From: Cellulophaga sp. F20128
GTDB lineage: Bacteria; Bacteroidota; Bacteroidia; Flavobacteriales; Flavobacteriaceae
Length of the DNA stretch: 64,000 bases
Direction of reading: 5' to 3'
Assembly (NCBI RefSeq): GCF_023015805.1
Contig: NZ_JALKBA010000002.1
Coordinates: 372,001-436,000 of the forward strand
A program made the translations under genes and the position numbers. The notes beneath the pieces were generated by a model. The model saw nothing but the letters and a program-made list of their open reading frames with translations, made no database searches and was not told the DNA's origin. Positions within the stretch are counted from its first letter, which is position 1. Each line of letters starts with the position of its first letter. Shown piece by piece: positions 47,701-55,958 of this stretch.

Positions 47701-48112
47701 TATTTATGGGGCATCTCCATTGCAAAAGGCTTTACATCTCCAGGTGCAAGAGTTTCGTTCACTCATCTTAAAAAATATGGGTAAGGGTAAGTTTAAAGTG
47801 CAACCCCTGCCGTTAGAGGCGCAATACGCCCCTATAAACGGAATTGTATGCCATGATTTTGATGGGGATGGTTATAATGATTTATTAGTGGCAGGGAATA
47901 AGTTTGAGGTAGAAGTAGAGACCAGTAGGGCAGATGCAGGTACAGGCTTGCTGTTAAAGGGAAATAAGTCGGGTACGTTTGAATCGGTTCCAGGTTGGGA
48001 AAGTGGCTTTTTTGTGCCTGGAAACATAAAATCGTTAAAGAAAATAGCCACTAATAACGGAGTTATGGTATTGGCCGGTGAAAATAATGGCACCTTAAAG
48101 GTTTTTAAGTAA
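44780..48112 (+). CDS. VCBS/FG-GAP repeat protein with ASPIC/UnbV domain (tandem copy 2)
   Basis: A 1110-residue secreted protein (signal peptide MRQKKFVGIIFFLLFFCFQAEA) starting 5 bp after its paralogue. It has the same order: N-terminal FG-GAP repeats (DFNNDQLPDIYFTSN, DINDDGYMDLYVCR), an ASPIC/UnbV domain (YGTKVKTVVGNKIQLKEVQ, NFGLGKTKKIDELIVYWPDG), then a second repeat set ending LVLAGENNG-like. Both copies keep the phrases YSMGADVADINNDG and FSMGSDVGDINNDG, FWENV/MYNMV and NTDWSWS. The pair may act together at the cell surface. The function is not known from sequence. Confidence 0.82.
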   Translation: MRQKKFVGIIFFLLFFCFQAEAQDQSQLFKAINAEHSQLYFNNVIEETPAFNYYTFMHMYMGGGVATADFNNDQLPDIYFTSNRGANKLFLNKGNFQFEDITAVANVQGDGGFYTGVTTVDINDDGYMDLYVCRSGPETDQPQNNLLYINNGDLSFTESAADYGLAESESHSIQSSFFDYDNDGDLDVYIVNTPVAFNLANEVFNLDKVYANPAFKKYGGADKLYRNNGNNTFTDVSAASGIVADIFFGLTVAVTDFNEDGFSDIFVANDFSGPDFLYMNNGDGTFSNKAQQLFQHTSNYSMGADVADINNDGHQDLLVLDMLPEDYKRSKTSMSMMPREVMYNMVASGYHWQYMHNVLQINNGIFKDNQPLFKDLSYFSGIENTDWSWSCLMADFDLDGFNDIHVTNGILRDVTNMDARIEEKKAVQKLKEDKNFIPGAAELKAARERYPSVKLSNYLFRNKGNLTFEDISTNNVGAPSFSNGSAYADFDNDGDLDLVCNNVNNNAYLLQNLAANKENHFLKIAFNGPVKNNMGYGTKVKTVVGNKIQLKEVQATRGYFSASEPILNFGLGKTKKIDELIVYWPDGKTQRLSKVKTNQRIVLSYKNAMHMPITKADNTTVLKETYDLVSPSYVHTDIDYDDFKDQLLLPHKLTNEGPCMAVADVNNDGLEDFFIGGAAWFTGAIYLQQYDGSFKLLPQLDFEKDKKSEDTAALFFDANGDKFVDLYIVSGSYEMDKGDKALQDRLYLNDGKGGFRKSENGVPSIQNYGSSIAAVDYDSDGDLDIFVGGQVEKGQYPFAANSYLLQNMGNGSFTNVSSQALEAVGNLGMVTDVQVSDFDEDGDDDLLVVGEWMPITFLENVNGTFINSTAQYGFTETSGWWNVITPADIDGDGRMDYILGNLGLNYKFKANPKKPFHIYGDDFNAKGTVDIVLAKDIDNELFPVRGKMCSAQQLPFIKDKFPSFNSFAQASLTDIYGASPLQKALHLQVQEFRSLILKNMGKGKFKVQPLPLEAQYAPINGIVCHDFDGDGYNDLLVAGNKFEVEVETSRADAGTGLLLKGNKSGTFESVPGWESGFFVPGNIKSLKKIATNNGVMVLAGENNGTLKVFK

Positions 48113-48260
48113 TAGTAAAAAAAGCTAGGAGGTTGAATAGGAAATTTTTTAACCCATCAGTAGAATTAGTAGGCCCAGTGGAAAGGGTGTTGAAGTACAA
48201 AAATATTTTATAAAAATATAAATATTAATAAATTAACAAAGTATAAATAAATCAAAGTGA

Positions 48261-50330
48261 ATGAGAAAAATTATTAGAATAGCAGTCCTTTTTTCAGTTT
48301 TAATGGTGATAAGCTGTACTACAGATCAAACGTTTGTTTTGGAAAATGATACTGTTTCCAGAACCATAACAATTGAAGGCAATCAACTTTTTACCACGCA
48401 AATAGAGAATAAAATTGCACATAAAAAATTAATTCCAGCTACTAGTCAAGAGTTTAAACTGCGTATTTCTAAAGGTACACATACCCAAGGAACAGATATT
48501 GAATTGACCTCTAAAGATTTCGATTTCGTAAAAATTATCAAAGAAGAAGAAGGCGAACTGGGCTTTTTGTTAACCAACAAAACCCATGGATTAGACGTTG
48601 AGGTTCATTATGAATTGGAACCCGGAGATTTTTATATTCGCAAATATTTAAAAATAAAAAGCAGCACGCCAATTGCATTGGAACGCATAGATATAGAAGT
48701 GTTCTCTCTAGAAGATATTTACCAGCCGTATCAAATTAAACAAATTACGGCCCAAGGGGTGGCCAAGTGGCGACCAGGCTTGGGGCAACCGCTATATACT
48801 TCAAAATCTGCTGTTTTTTTAGGAGTAGAGTTTCCAGCGGCTGATAATTTTGTAAATAACGGAATTGGTTATTGTGGTTATTTGTGGGGTAAGGAAATAA
48901 AAGAGGGGGAGTTATACACATCGCATAAGGCAGTATTAGGGGTTGCTGATGATCCAAATTTTATAAAGGATAGCTTTTATGATTATATAGATGCTGTACG
49001 AATAAGGCCGTTGCGCTTACAGGTACAATACAATAGTTGGTTCGATTTCTACAGTAGTGTAGACCAAGATAAGTTTGCCGAAAGTGTCTCAGAAATAAAC
49101 CAAAAATTAGTCGAAGAAAGAGGCGTAAAGCCACTTAGTGCCTATGTAATTGATGATGGTTGGCAGGATGTTAATGCAGACTGGTCCGACAAAGCCTGGA
49201 AGGTAAATCATAAGTTCGATTCCAATTTTATGAGTAGTACTACCAATGTGCAAAAAGCAAATTCTAAGTTGGGATTATGGATGAGCCCGGGCTTGCTATT
49301 TGGTGCACAGCCGGCAGCCCAGAAATATAAGGCACAAGGGTTTGAAACCATGGGGAAATGGATGTCTATGGCTGGTCCTAAATATATGCAGTTGTTAGAA
49401 GATCGCATTGTTGAATTAACCAAAAATGGAGTGTCTTATTTTAAATTAGACGGGGTATTTGGTCATTTAAACACCCGTGAATTTGAATTGCATGGCGACC
49501 GTTATGGCATACCAACTATGCCGCAATTGGGAACAGATTCCATAGCGCCTTCAGATCCTATTTTAAACGATCCAAAATTTGATGAGCTCAAAACCTATTA
49601 TTTGGTGGCAGGTACAGAACGTTTAATGCAACTTTTTAAAAAACAACATGAGGTAAATCCTAATGTTTATGTCGTGATTTCTAACGGTGCCTATTTAAGT
49701 CCTTGGTGGCTTATGTACATAGATGCTGTATGGATGATAAATGCAGGTGATGCTGCAGGCGGCAGCAATAGAACCCAAGAGTTGGTGTATAGAGATGGTG
49801 TATATTACGATACTTGGCAAATGGAAAACACCCAATTCCCAATCCATTCCGTATTTAACCACGAACCTAAAAAAGTAAAAACGGGTGAAAGCCCAGAGGC
49901 ATTTGCAGAATACCTTTGGATGAACCTTTCTAGAGGAACCGGTTTTGTAGAGATTTATATAAAAACAAAACAACTGTCTTCCAGTGATTGGGACGTTTTG
50001 GCCGAAGGATTAAAATGGGTAAATTCCGCTTTTCCAAATTTCAAAAGAGCTAGAATGCACGGAGGCAATCCTACCTCAGCTGAGGTTTACGGTTATACTG
50101 GCTGGACCAAAGACAGTGGCTATATTTCCTTTCACAACCCATCCCAAGAGATCAAATCATATACGGTAACCTTAGATAGGGCGTTTGGACTCATCCCAGG
50201 AAAGCAAGACTATACCTTATCATCGCCCCTTGGTGTATCCGAGGAATTCAACAATAAAACGCTTGCCTATGGGAGCGATTTAAAAATAAGTTTGGGCCCT
50301 GGAGAAGTAAAAGTCCTGGACTTTAAATAA
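48261..50330 (+). CDS. clan GH-D (GH36/GH27-like) alpha-galactosidase-type lipoprotein
   Basis: A 689-residue lipoprotein (lipobox VISC, Cys19). An N-terminal beta-supersandwich (about 25-240) leads into a TIM barrel with YNSWFDFYSS, SAYVIDDGWQDVNADW and KLGLWMSPG. The retaining nucleophile is Asp397 in SYFKLDGVFG, matching the FKxD motif of GH36. A C-terminal beta-domain closes the chain. It would release terminal alpha-galactose or a related sugar, which would fit a galactofucan substrate. The general acid cannot be placed with confidence. It is followed after 53 bp by the unassigned hydrolase-like gene. Confidence 0.78.
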   Translation: MRKIIRIAVLFSVLMVISCTTDQTFVLENDTVSRTITIEGNQLFTTQIENKIAHKKLIPATSQEFKLRISKGTHTQGTDIELTSKDFDFVKIIKEEEGELGFLLTNKTHGLDVEVHYELEPGDFYIRKYLKIKSSTPIALERIDIEVFSLEDIYQPYQIKQITAQGVAKWRPGLGQPLYTSKSAVFLGVEFPAADNFVNNGIGYCGYLWGKEIKEGELYTSHKAVLGVADDPNFIKDSFYDYIDAVRIRPLRLQVQYNSWFDFYSSVDQDKFAESVSEINQKLVEERGVKPLSAYVIDDGWQDVNADWSDKAWKVNHKFDSNFMSSTTNVQKANSKLGLWMSPGLLFGAQPAAQKYKAQGFETMGKWMSMAGPKYMQLLEDRIVELTKNGVSYFKLDGVFGHLNTREFELHGDRYGIPTMPQLGTDSIAPSDPILNDPKFDELKTYYLVAGTERLMQLFKKQHEVNPNVYVVISNGAYLSPWWLMYIDAVWMINAGDAAGGSNRTQELVYRDGVYYDTWQMENTQFPIHSVFNHEPKKVKTGESPEAFAEYLWMNLSRGTGFVEIYIKTKQLSSSDWDVLAEGLKWVNSAFPNFKRARMHGGNPTSAEVYGYTGWTKDSGYISFHNPSQEIKSYTVTLDRAFGLIPGKQDYTLSSPLGVSEEFNNKTLAYGSDLKISLGPGEVKVLDFK

Positions 50331-50383
50331 TGCCTAAAATGAATAACAATGGATGACCAAATTAAACTTAATAAAATCAATTT

Positions 50384-52822
50384 ATGAAAACTATAATTTT
50401 ACAAATTGCTCTTGTTGCTACTTTGTTTGTGTCTTGTTCCAGTGATAATGGAATGGTATTCACGGCTGGTGATTTAATGATAGGAATGAACGGCAAAGGA
50501 GCAATTGTTGAACTTGAAGACCAAAAATCTAAGACAAATTATTTATTTAAGGATACGGTTCCAAATACAATTTTAGCCATAAAAGTAAACGGAAAATTAG
50601 AATATCCGCAGACCATAAAGGCCAACGAAGACGGGAAAACTCTGGTTCTAGAATATCCTAAAAATATGGTAGAAGCCCAGTTGCAAGTGGTGGAAAAAGA
50701 AAATTACCTCACTTTTGAGCTAATTGCTATAACCAAGGAAGCCGAGATAGAACTGGTACTTTGGGGCCCCTTTAAAACTACCATCCATCAAACTGTTGGA
50801 GAAACTATTGGGGTTGTTCGGAATTCGGAATTCTCCATAGGGATACAAGCTTTAAATTTGCGAACTTTAGGCGGCTACCCCTTAGAAGATGGTGATGATG
50901 GTACCCCTTCCTATAATATATTTGGTACTACAAGTTTGGTTGATGTTTCTGATTCTTTGCAAATCTTATACCGTGGGCATACAGCTTTACCTAAGGATTA
51001 CGGCAGTTCCATACAAGCCTATACTAGAAATAGAAGTAAAGAGCGCATTGTTAAGACTATGAATCACCAAAGTTATGTGGCACCAATTTATAAAGATCTC
51101 GGCATCATAGGTTCTAAAATAGCACTTTTTGGTTGTGCGCCAGAAGAGGTGTTAAATACCATAGAAAAAATTGAACTGGCAGAAGGGTTGCCGCATCCAA
51201 CATTAAATGGGGAATGGGCAAAACGTTCAAAACTAGCATCTTCTGCTTATCTAATTCAGAATTTTGGAATGGAATCTATTGACGAAGCCATTGCCTTAAC
51301 AAAAAAGGCAGGGTTAAAATATTTGTACCAATCAGGTCCCTTTAAAAATTGGGGCCAATTTGATTTGTATGACGATGCATTTCCTGATAATTGGGAGAGC
51401 TTTAAGGCGTGTGTGCTTAAGGCGGAAAAAGAGGGGATAAAACTTGGAGTACATACACTGTCGAATTTTATAACAACCAATGATGCCTATGTTACCCCTG
51501 TTCCAGACAAGCGATTAGCCAAAGTAGGTGCTAGTAGCTTGGTGAACGATATTGATGCTTTAGCTAAAAACATTGAGATTAATGATCCTGTATTTTTTAA
51601 CCAAATGAAAAATAATAGTCTTCATACAGCAATGTTAGGGGACGAATTAGTGCGGTATGAATCAGTTTCGGAAACTGCTCCGTGGATCTTGAAAAACTGT
51701 GAACGAGGTGCTTTTGGTACTCAACCAGCAGTTCATAAAAAAAATACTATGATTTCTAAATTAGCAGATCACGGTTATAAAACATTCTTAACAAGTGCAG
51801 AACTTGGAAAAGAAATGTCTGCTACACTTGCTGATTTTTATAATAAAACCGGCACCAAACAGATCTCATTTGACGGTCTTGAAGGTAATTATTCTACTGG
51901 AATGGGTGCCTATGGAGAGTTATTATTTGTAGACAGTTGGTATCAAAATTTAGCCCCAGAAATAAAGAATGATTATATAATGGATGCTAGTAAACCTGGT
52001 CATTATTTCTGGCATATGTTTACCCGTATGAACTGGGGAGAACCATGGTACGCCGGTTTTAGAGAAAGTCAAACTGCTTATAGGTTGCTCAATCAAGATT
52101 ATTTTAGGAGAAATTTTATACCTAGTATGTTGGGTTGGTTTAGCATGCGGGCTACCACCAGTTTAGAAGATATAGAATGGATGTTAGCCAGGAGTGCAGG
52201 TTTTGATGCCGGATACGCCTTGGTAACCTCACCAAAGCTCATTGCGGAGAATGGATTTGGCGATGAGATTTTGGAAAAAATTAAACAATGGGAAAGAGCA
52301 AGAACCTCAAATTCATTTTCTGTGGAACAGAAGAAGAAAATGGAGGATATAAATAATGAATATACTTTGCAGACCGTTTCTGATGATAGCTGGAATTTAA
52401 TCCCCTATGATGTAAGTAGGTTTGAACATCAATTGAAAATTAGGCAACCAGGAGAACCTGTTTGGACAGAATTTGAATTGGAAAATAAAAATGTAGAACA
52501 GCCATTGCAGTTTATTCTAACAACAAAAAATAGCACAATTTCTAATATCAGTATGGAAATAGATAACTATAAAAAAATTGTTTTTAATATCAGTTTAGCA
52601 CCAAAACAGTATTTAAAATATACTGGAGGTAATGAAGTTATACTATACGATGAAACTTGGCACAAGATTAAAAGTATAACTGTAGATCCTCAGAAATTAA
52701 ATATGGCATCGGGTTCGCATAAGTTAAAAATTGATTGTAAATTTTCGGCTAAGGAAGATGCTAGTTTAAAACTAGAAGTAAAAACTGTTGGTAATTCAGA
52801 AAATATTCTAATGAAAAAATAG
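50384..52822 (+). CDS. unassigned TIM-barrel glycoside-hydrolase-like lipoprotein
   Basis: An 812-residue lipoprotein (lipobox FVSC, Cys18). The first 270 residues are beta-rich, then a barrel-like region shows alternating strands and helices (AIALTKKAGLKYLYQSGPFKNWG, GIKLGVHTLSNFITTND). TKQISFDGLEG puts Asp497 at the end of a strand, a typical nucleophile position. FWHMFTRMNWGEPWYAG and MLGWFSMRATTSLEDIEWMLARSAGFD follow, then a C-terminal beta-domain from about 690. I recognise no named family. The gene lies downstream of the GH36-like gene in the same direction and is probably co-transcribed. A terminator follows at 53.03 kb. Confidence 0.65.
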   Translation: MKTIILQIALVATLFVSCSSDNGMVFTAGDLMIGMNGKGAIVELEDQKSKTNYLFKDTVPNTILAIKVNGKLEYPQTIKANEDGKTLVLEYPKNMVEAQLQVVEKENYLTFELIAITKEAEIELVLWGPFKTTIHQTVGETIGVVRNSEFSIGIQALNLRTLGGYPLEDGDDGTPSYNIFGTTSLVDVSDSLQILYRGHTALPKDYGSSIQAYTRNRSKERIVKTMNHQSYVAPIYKDLGIIGSKIALFGCAPEEVLNTIEKIELAEGLPHPTLNGEWAKRSKLASSAYLIQNFGMESIDEAIALTKKAGLKYLYQSGPFKNWGQFDLYDDAFPDNWESFKACVLKAEKEGIKLGVHTLSNFITTNDAYVTPVPDKRLAKVGASSLVNDIDALAKNIEINDPVFFNQMKNNSLHTAMLGDELVRYESVSETAPWILKNCERGAFGTQPAVHKKNTMISKLADHGYKTFLTSAELGKEMSATLADFYNKTGTKQISFDGLEGNYSTGMGAYGELLFVDSWYQNLAPEIKNDYIMDASKPGHYFWHMFTRMNWGEPWYAGFRESQTAYRLLNQDYFRRNFIPSMLGWFSMRATTSLEDIEWMLARSAGFDAGYALVTSPKLIAENGFGDEILEKIKQWERARTSNSFSVEQKKKMEDINNEYTLQTVSDDSWNLIPYDVSRFEHQLKIRQPGEPVWTEFELENKNVEQPLQFILTTKNSTISNISMEIDNYKKIVFNISLAPKQYLKYTGGNEVILYDETWHKIKSITVDPQKLNMASGSHKLKIDCKFSAKEDASLKLEVKTVGNSENILMKK

Positions 52823-53027
52823 TTCCTTGACCATAAAACTGTAATTTTAAGATTTCTAGGGTAATAGTTTTTTTGCGTATCCTGGTAATGTTTAGAATTA
52901 AGAGTGTATAAAAATTGACAGGCATCAGGCTATAGTGCTATATTGTTTTAAAAAAAAATGATTTTGGCTTATTAGAGAAATGGGGGTAGCCTGTATATTA
53001 AAGGTGACTTGAAATAATATAGATTCT

Positions 53028-53058
53028 AAAACGACTGTTCACTACAGTCGTTTTTTTT
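53028..53058 (+). terminator. rho-independent terminator after the 50.4-52.8 kb gene
   Basis: AAAACGACTG-ttcacta-CAGTCGTTTT is a perfect stem with a 7-base loop, continuing as eight T (53051-53058). It lies 205 bp after the previous stop codon. Confidence 0.88.
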
Positions 53059-53164
53059 GCCTTGGACAATATAAAAATACTGTATATATTCTCGTTGGAG
53101 CCACGGATTAAAGGGGTCTATATTACGGGGATTTGAATAAAGTGTTGTGCGGGTCTTGTTCAAC

Positions 53165-53178
53165 GGAATTTATATTCC
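53165..53178. promoter_or_regulatory. GGAATTTATATTCC palindrome upstream of the fucose operon
   Basis: Arms GGAAT/ATTCC flank TTAT, and outer bases extend the symmetry (CAAc...cTTG). It matches 13/14 bases at 22094-22107. It lies 316 bp before the fucose dehydrogenase start, far for a promoter site. Confidence 0.25.
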
Positions 53179-53430
53179 CTTGGTTCTTGTTATAAAGAAT
53201 AATGAAAAAGTAAAAATTTGTGTTAATTAACTTTCCGGTAGTGTTGCTATTTTAAAGCAAATGGAAGCTGAATTGCACGAAGGGATAGGATAGTAATTTC
53301 AAATGAGAAGAGAATTGGGCCTTGGCTACCATTGAATTACTGTGGTCAATAGGGGTGAAAGAACATAAAAATTTAATAAGTTTGGAGTAGTAAAATGACA
53401 CCGAATTAACCCCAAATAAATATAAAATCA

Positions 53431-53472
53431 GGACCTAAAAATTTTTGAACATATTTTGTGAGCACAGAATAA
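53431..53472 (+). pseudogene. possible decayed GH29 C-terminal tail
   Basis: The frame reads GP-KNF-stop-TYFVSTE-stop, against KNFSSYFVSRD-stop at the end of the propeller-GH29 gene. The DNA TATTTTGTGAGCA is identical in both, and the stop codon is in register. Upstream, NIKSGP faces IIKADAEP with a small gap. The match is short, so it is suggestive only. Confidence 0.4.
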
Positions 53473-53494
53473 AATTGGATATTAGAAAATTGAT

Positions 53495-54277
53495 ATGGAT
53501 TTAAATTTAAAAGATAAAATTATAATTGTTACCGGCGGTTCCAAAGGAATTGGAAAAGGTATTGTTACTGTTTTGGCAAATGAAGGAGCAATCCCGGTAA
53601 TTATAGGCCGCGACAAAGAAAGTGTAGCCAAGGAGTTGCAGTTCATAAAAGACAGCGGCGGTGATGCTTTTTCTGCTATAGCAGAACTTACAGATCCAAA
53701 ACAATGTGAAGCCGCAGTGCAGTCGGTTATTGAAAAGTATGGACGTATAGACGGACTTGTGAATAATGCAGGAGTTAATGATGGAGTAAGTCTAGAAAAT
53801 GGGAATTATGAAGATTTTTTACAATCTATAAATCGCAATATTACCCACTATTATCTAATGGCACACTATGCCTTAGCTGAGCTTAAAAAAAGTAAGGGTG
53901 CAATTGTGAACATTGGATCTAAGACAGGAGAAACAGGGCAAGGCGGTACCTCAGGATATGCGGCTTCTAATGGAGGGCGAAATGCGCTGACACGAGAATG
54001 GGCAGTAGAGTTGTTGCCATTTAGTATACGTGTTAATGCTGTTATTGTTGCGGAATGTTATACTCCTTTATATGATAGGTGGATTAAAACTTTTGAAAAT
54101 CCAGAAGAAAAACTAAAGGCAATTACCTCTAAAATTCCCTTAGAAAATAGAATGACAACAGCTGAGGAGATCGCCAATATGGTGGTCTTTTTGTTGTCTT
54201 CAAAATCAAGTCATACTACCGGACAATTGATCTATGTAGATGGTGGCTATACACATTTAGATAGATCATTAACATAA
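53495..54277 (+). CDS. SDR dehydrogenase, probable L-fucose dehydrogenase
   Basis: A 260-residue cytoplasmic SDR with TGGSKGIGKG, VNNAGVN, the GSKTGETGQGGTSGYAAS loop seen in L-fucose dehydrogenases, and the closing YVDGGYTHLD. It would oxidise L-fucopyranose to the lactone as the first step of the non-phosphorylating route. Position immediately before fucP and the mutarotase supports this. Oddly, the YxxxK motif reads Tyr155-Ala-Ala-Ser-Asn159, so the usual catalytic lysine is missing, although the rest of the active site looks normal. Activity may survive through another base, or the enzyme may belong to a lineage with a changed motif. Confidence 0.82.
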   Translation: MDLNLKDKIIIVTGGSKGIGKGIVTVLANEGAIPVIIGRDKESVAKELQFIKDSGGDAFSAIAELTDPKQCEAAVQSVIEKYGRIDGLVNNAGVNDGVSLENGNYEDFLQSINRNITHYYLMAHYALAELKKSKGAIVNIGSKTGETGQGGTSGYAASNGGRNALTREWAVELLPFSIRVNAVIVAECYTPLYDRWIKTFENPEEKLKAITSKIPLENRMTTAEEIANMVVFLLSSKSSHTTGQLIYVDGGYTHLDRSLT

Positions 54278-54300
54278 CCAAATTAAAACCAAAAATTAAA

Positions 54301-55617
54301 ATGAAAAATACAGAAAGAATACCCGTGGTGCCAAAAAATATGGTGATCCCCTTTATATTAGTAACTTCATTATTTGCATTGTGGGGGTTTGCAAATGCGG
54401 TAACAGACCCGATGGTTTCTGCCTTTAAGAAAGTATTAGAGCTTAGTAATACCCAGGCATCTATGGTGCAAATGGCCTTCTATGGTGGTTATTTCTGTAT
54501 GGCATTGCCGGCGGCAATGTTTATGCGTAAATATTCGTACAAAACAGGAATTTTAATTGGTTTGGGTTTATATGCAGTAGGTGCATTGTTGTTTTACCCA
54601 GCAGCAATTACAGAGCAATTTTGGTTTTTTTGTTTGGGACTATACGTGCTTACCTTTGGATTGGCGTTTTTAGAAACAGCGGCAAACCCCTATGCTTTGG
54701 CAATGGGAGCCAAAGAAACTGCTACGCAACGTTTAAACCTAGCTCAGGCATTTAATCCGGTTGGTTTAATAGGTGGCTTGTTTGTAGCCCAACAATTTGT
54801 CTTAAAAAATTTAAAGTCCGATGATATTCAGGATTTTAGTGCTTTGGATGAAGCCTCTAAAATCTTAGTAAGAACTTCAGATTTAATGGTAATCCGCGAC
54901 CCGTATGTTATTCTAGGATTGGTGTTAATTGGTGTTTTTATTTTGTTTGTTATTAGCAAAATGCCACAATCTAAGGATGAAGGAGGAATGCCAAGCATGG
55001 GGGATACTTTTAAAGCATTGATCTCTAATAAAAAATATGTACTGGGAGTCTTAGCGCAAATATTATATGTAGGAGCACAGATTATGTGTTGGACCTATAT
55101 TTATCAATACGCTGAGGCAATAGCAATGGATAATGTAACTGCCGGATATTATCAAATGGCAGCATTTGTTATCTTTACACTTGGACGTGCGGTAGGTGTT
55201 TATTTATTGCGCTTTTTAAGTGCAGGAAAATTATTGATGATTTTCGCATTGCTTGCCATGGTATTTATTGCAGGAACAATATTTATAGAAAGTATTGTTG
55301 GGCTGTATTGTTTGGTAGGGGTGTCTTTTAGTATGTCCTTAATGTTCCCGACAATTTACGGTATCGCTTTGGGAGATTTAACGGAAGAGCAATCTAAAGT
55401 GGGTTCTGCAGGTTTAATTATGGCGATTGTTGGTGGGGCTTTAATGCCTGCCTTACAAGGAATGATTATAGATGCTGGCGGATCAGGTGTAAGTGATACA
55501 ACAATAGCAGGTGTGTCTGAGGTGAATTTCTCATTTATTTTACCACTTGCCTGTTTTGTTTATATTGCCTGGTACGGATATACAGTTTATAAAAAACATG
55601 AAACAATAACTGCTTAA
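54301..55617 (+). CDS. fucP: L-fucose:proton symporter (MFS)
   Basis: A 438-residue inner-membrane protein with about 12 transmembrane helices, the normal FucP length. The start FALWGFANAVTDPM has Asp36 at the place of the proton-coupling Asp46 of E. coli FucP. FLETAANPYAL holds the conserved glutamate of the second key site. GYFCMALPAAMFMRKYSYKTGI is the family loop between helices 2 and 3. It imports L-fucose freed in the periplasm. It lies 23 bp after the dehydrogenase and 11 bp before the mutarotase. Related members carry glucose/galactose, but the context points to fucose. Confidence 0.92.
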   Translation: MKNTERIPVVPKNMVIPFILVTSLFALWGFANAVTDPMVSAFKKVLELSNTQASMVQMAFYGGYFCMALPAAMFMRKYSYKTGILIGLGLYAVGALLFYPAAITEQFWFFCLGLYVLTFGLAFLETAANPYALAMGAKETATQRLNLAQAFNPVGLIGGLFVAQQFVLKNLKSDDIQDFSALDEASKILVRTSDLMVIRDPYVILGLVLIGVFILFVISKMPQSKDEGGMPSMGDTFKALISNKKYVLGVLAQILYVGAQIMCWTYIYQYAEAIAMDNVTAGYYQMAAFVIFTLGRAVGVYLLRFLSAGKLLMIFALLAMVFIAGTIFIESIVGLYCLVGVSFSMSLMFPTIYGIALGDLTEEQSKVGSAGLIMAIVGGALMPALQGMIIDAGGSGVSDTTIAGVSEVNFSFILPLACFVYIAWYGYTVYKKHETITA

Positions 55618-55628
55618 AGTTTATAAAG

Positions 55629-55958
55629 ATGAAAAGACATTGTTTAGCCCTGGATCTAGTGGATGATGAAAAGCTGATACAAGCCTATGAAGAATATCAT
55701 AAAGAAGTCTGGCCCGACATTATTACAAGTATAAAAGAATCTGGTATTCTAGACATGCAAATCTATAGAGTAGGGAATCGTATGTTTATGATTATGGATG
55801 CCGATGATGATTTTTCCTTTGAAAAGAAGGCCAAAATAGATGCCAAGTATCCGGCCAATGTAGAATGGGAAGAGCTCATGTGGAAATACCAACAAGCCCT
55901 TCCAATAGCCAAGCCGGGAGAGAAGTGGATGTTGATGAAAAAAGTATTTCAATTGTAA
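55629..55958 (+). CDS. L-fucose/L-rhamnose mutarotase (RhaM-type)
   Basis: A 109-residue dimeric alpha/beta-barrel protein of the YiiL/RhaM family, full length. Motifs include RHCLALDLVDDEKLIQAYEEYHKEVWPDI with the catalytic His, YRVGNRMFMIMD and the closing PGEKWMLMKKVF. Family members speed interconversion of alpha and beta anomers of deoxy sugars; in fucose clusters this type serves L-fucose and supplies the anomer used by the dehydrogenase. It sits between fucP and the metallophosphoesterase, and its stop overlaps the next start (TAATG). Confidence 0.88.
   Translation: MKRHCLALDLVDDEKLIQAYEEYHKEVWPDIITSIKESGILDMQIYRVGNRMFMIMDADDDFSFEKKAKIDAKYPANVEWEELMWKYQQALPIAKPGEKWMLMKKVFQL

Larger units (their letters stand above)
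52823..53494. other. intergenic region (672 bp)
   Basis: It holds the terminator at 53028-53058, the GGAATTTATATTCC palindrome at 53165-53178 and a possible decayed GH29 C-terminus at 53431-53472. The rest is AT-rich without a coherent open frame. One short frame near 53245-53290 (AILKQMEAELHEGI) looks protein-like but ends quickly. The stretch may be worn-down coding DNA. Confidence 0.5.

Noticed and set aside
53245-53290. Frame reading AILKQMEAELHEGI, a little like the start of IS3-type transposase OrfA
   Set aside because: The match is a few residues and the frame stops at once; no inverted repeats or other transposase parts are near.
55865-55957. N-terminal extension of the metallophosphoesterase frame
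   Set aside because: It overlaps the mutarotase gene, and the Tat signal starts at 55958.
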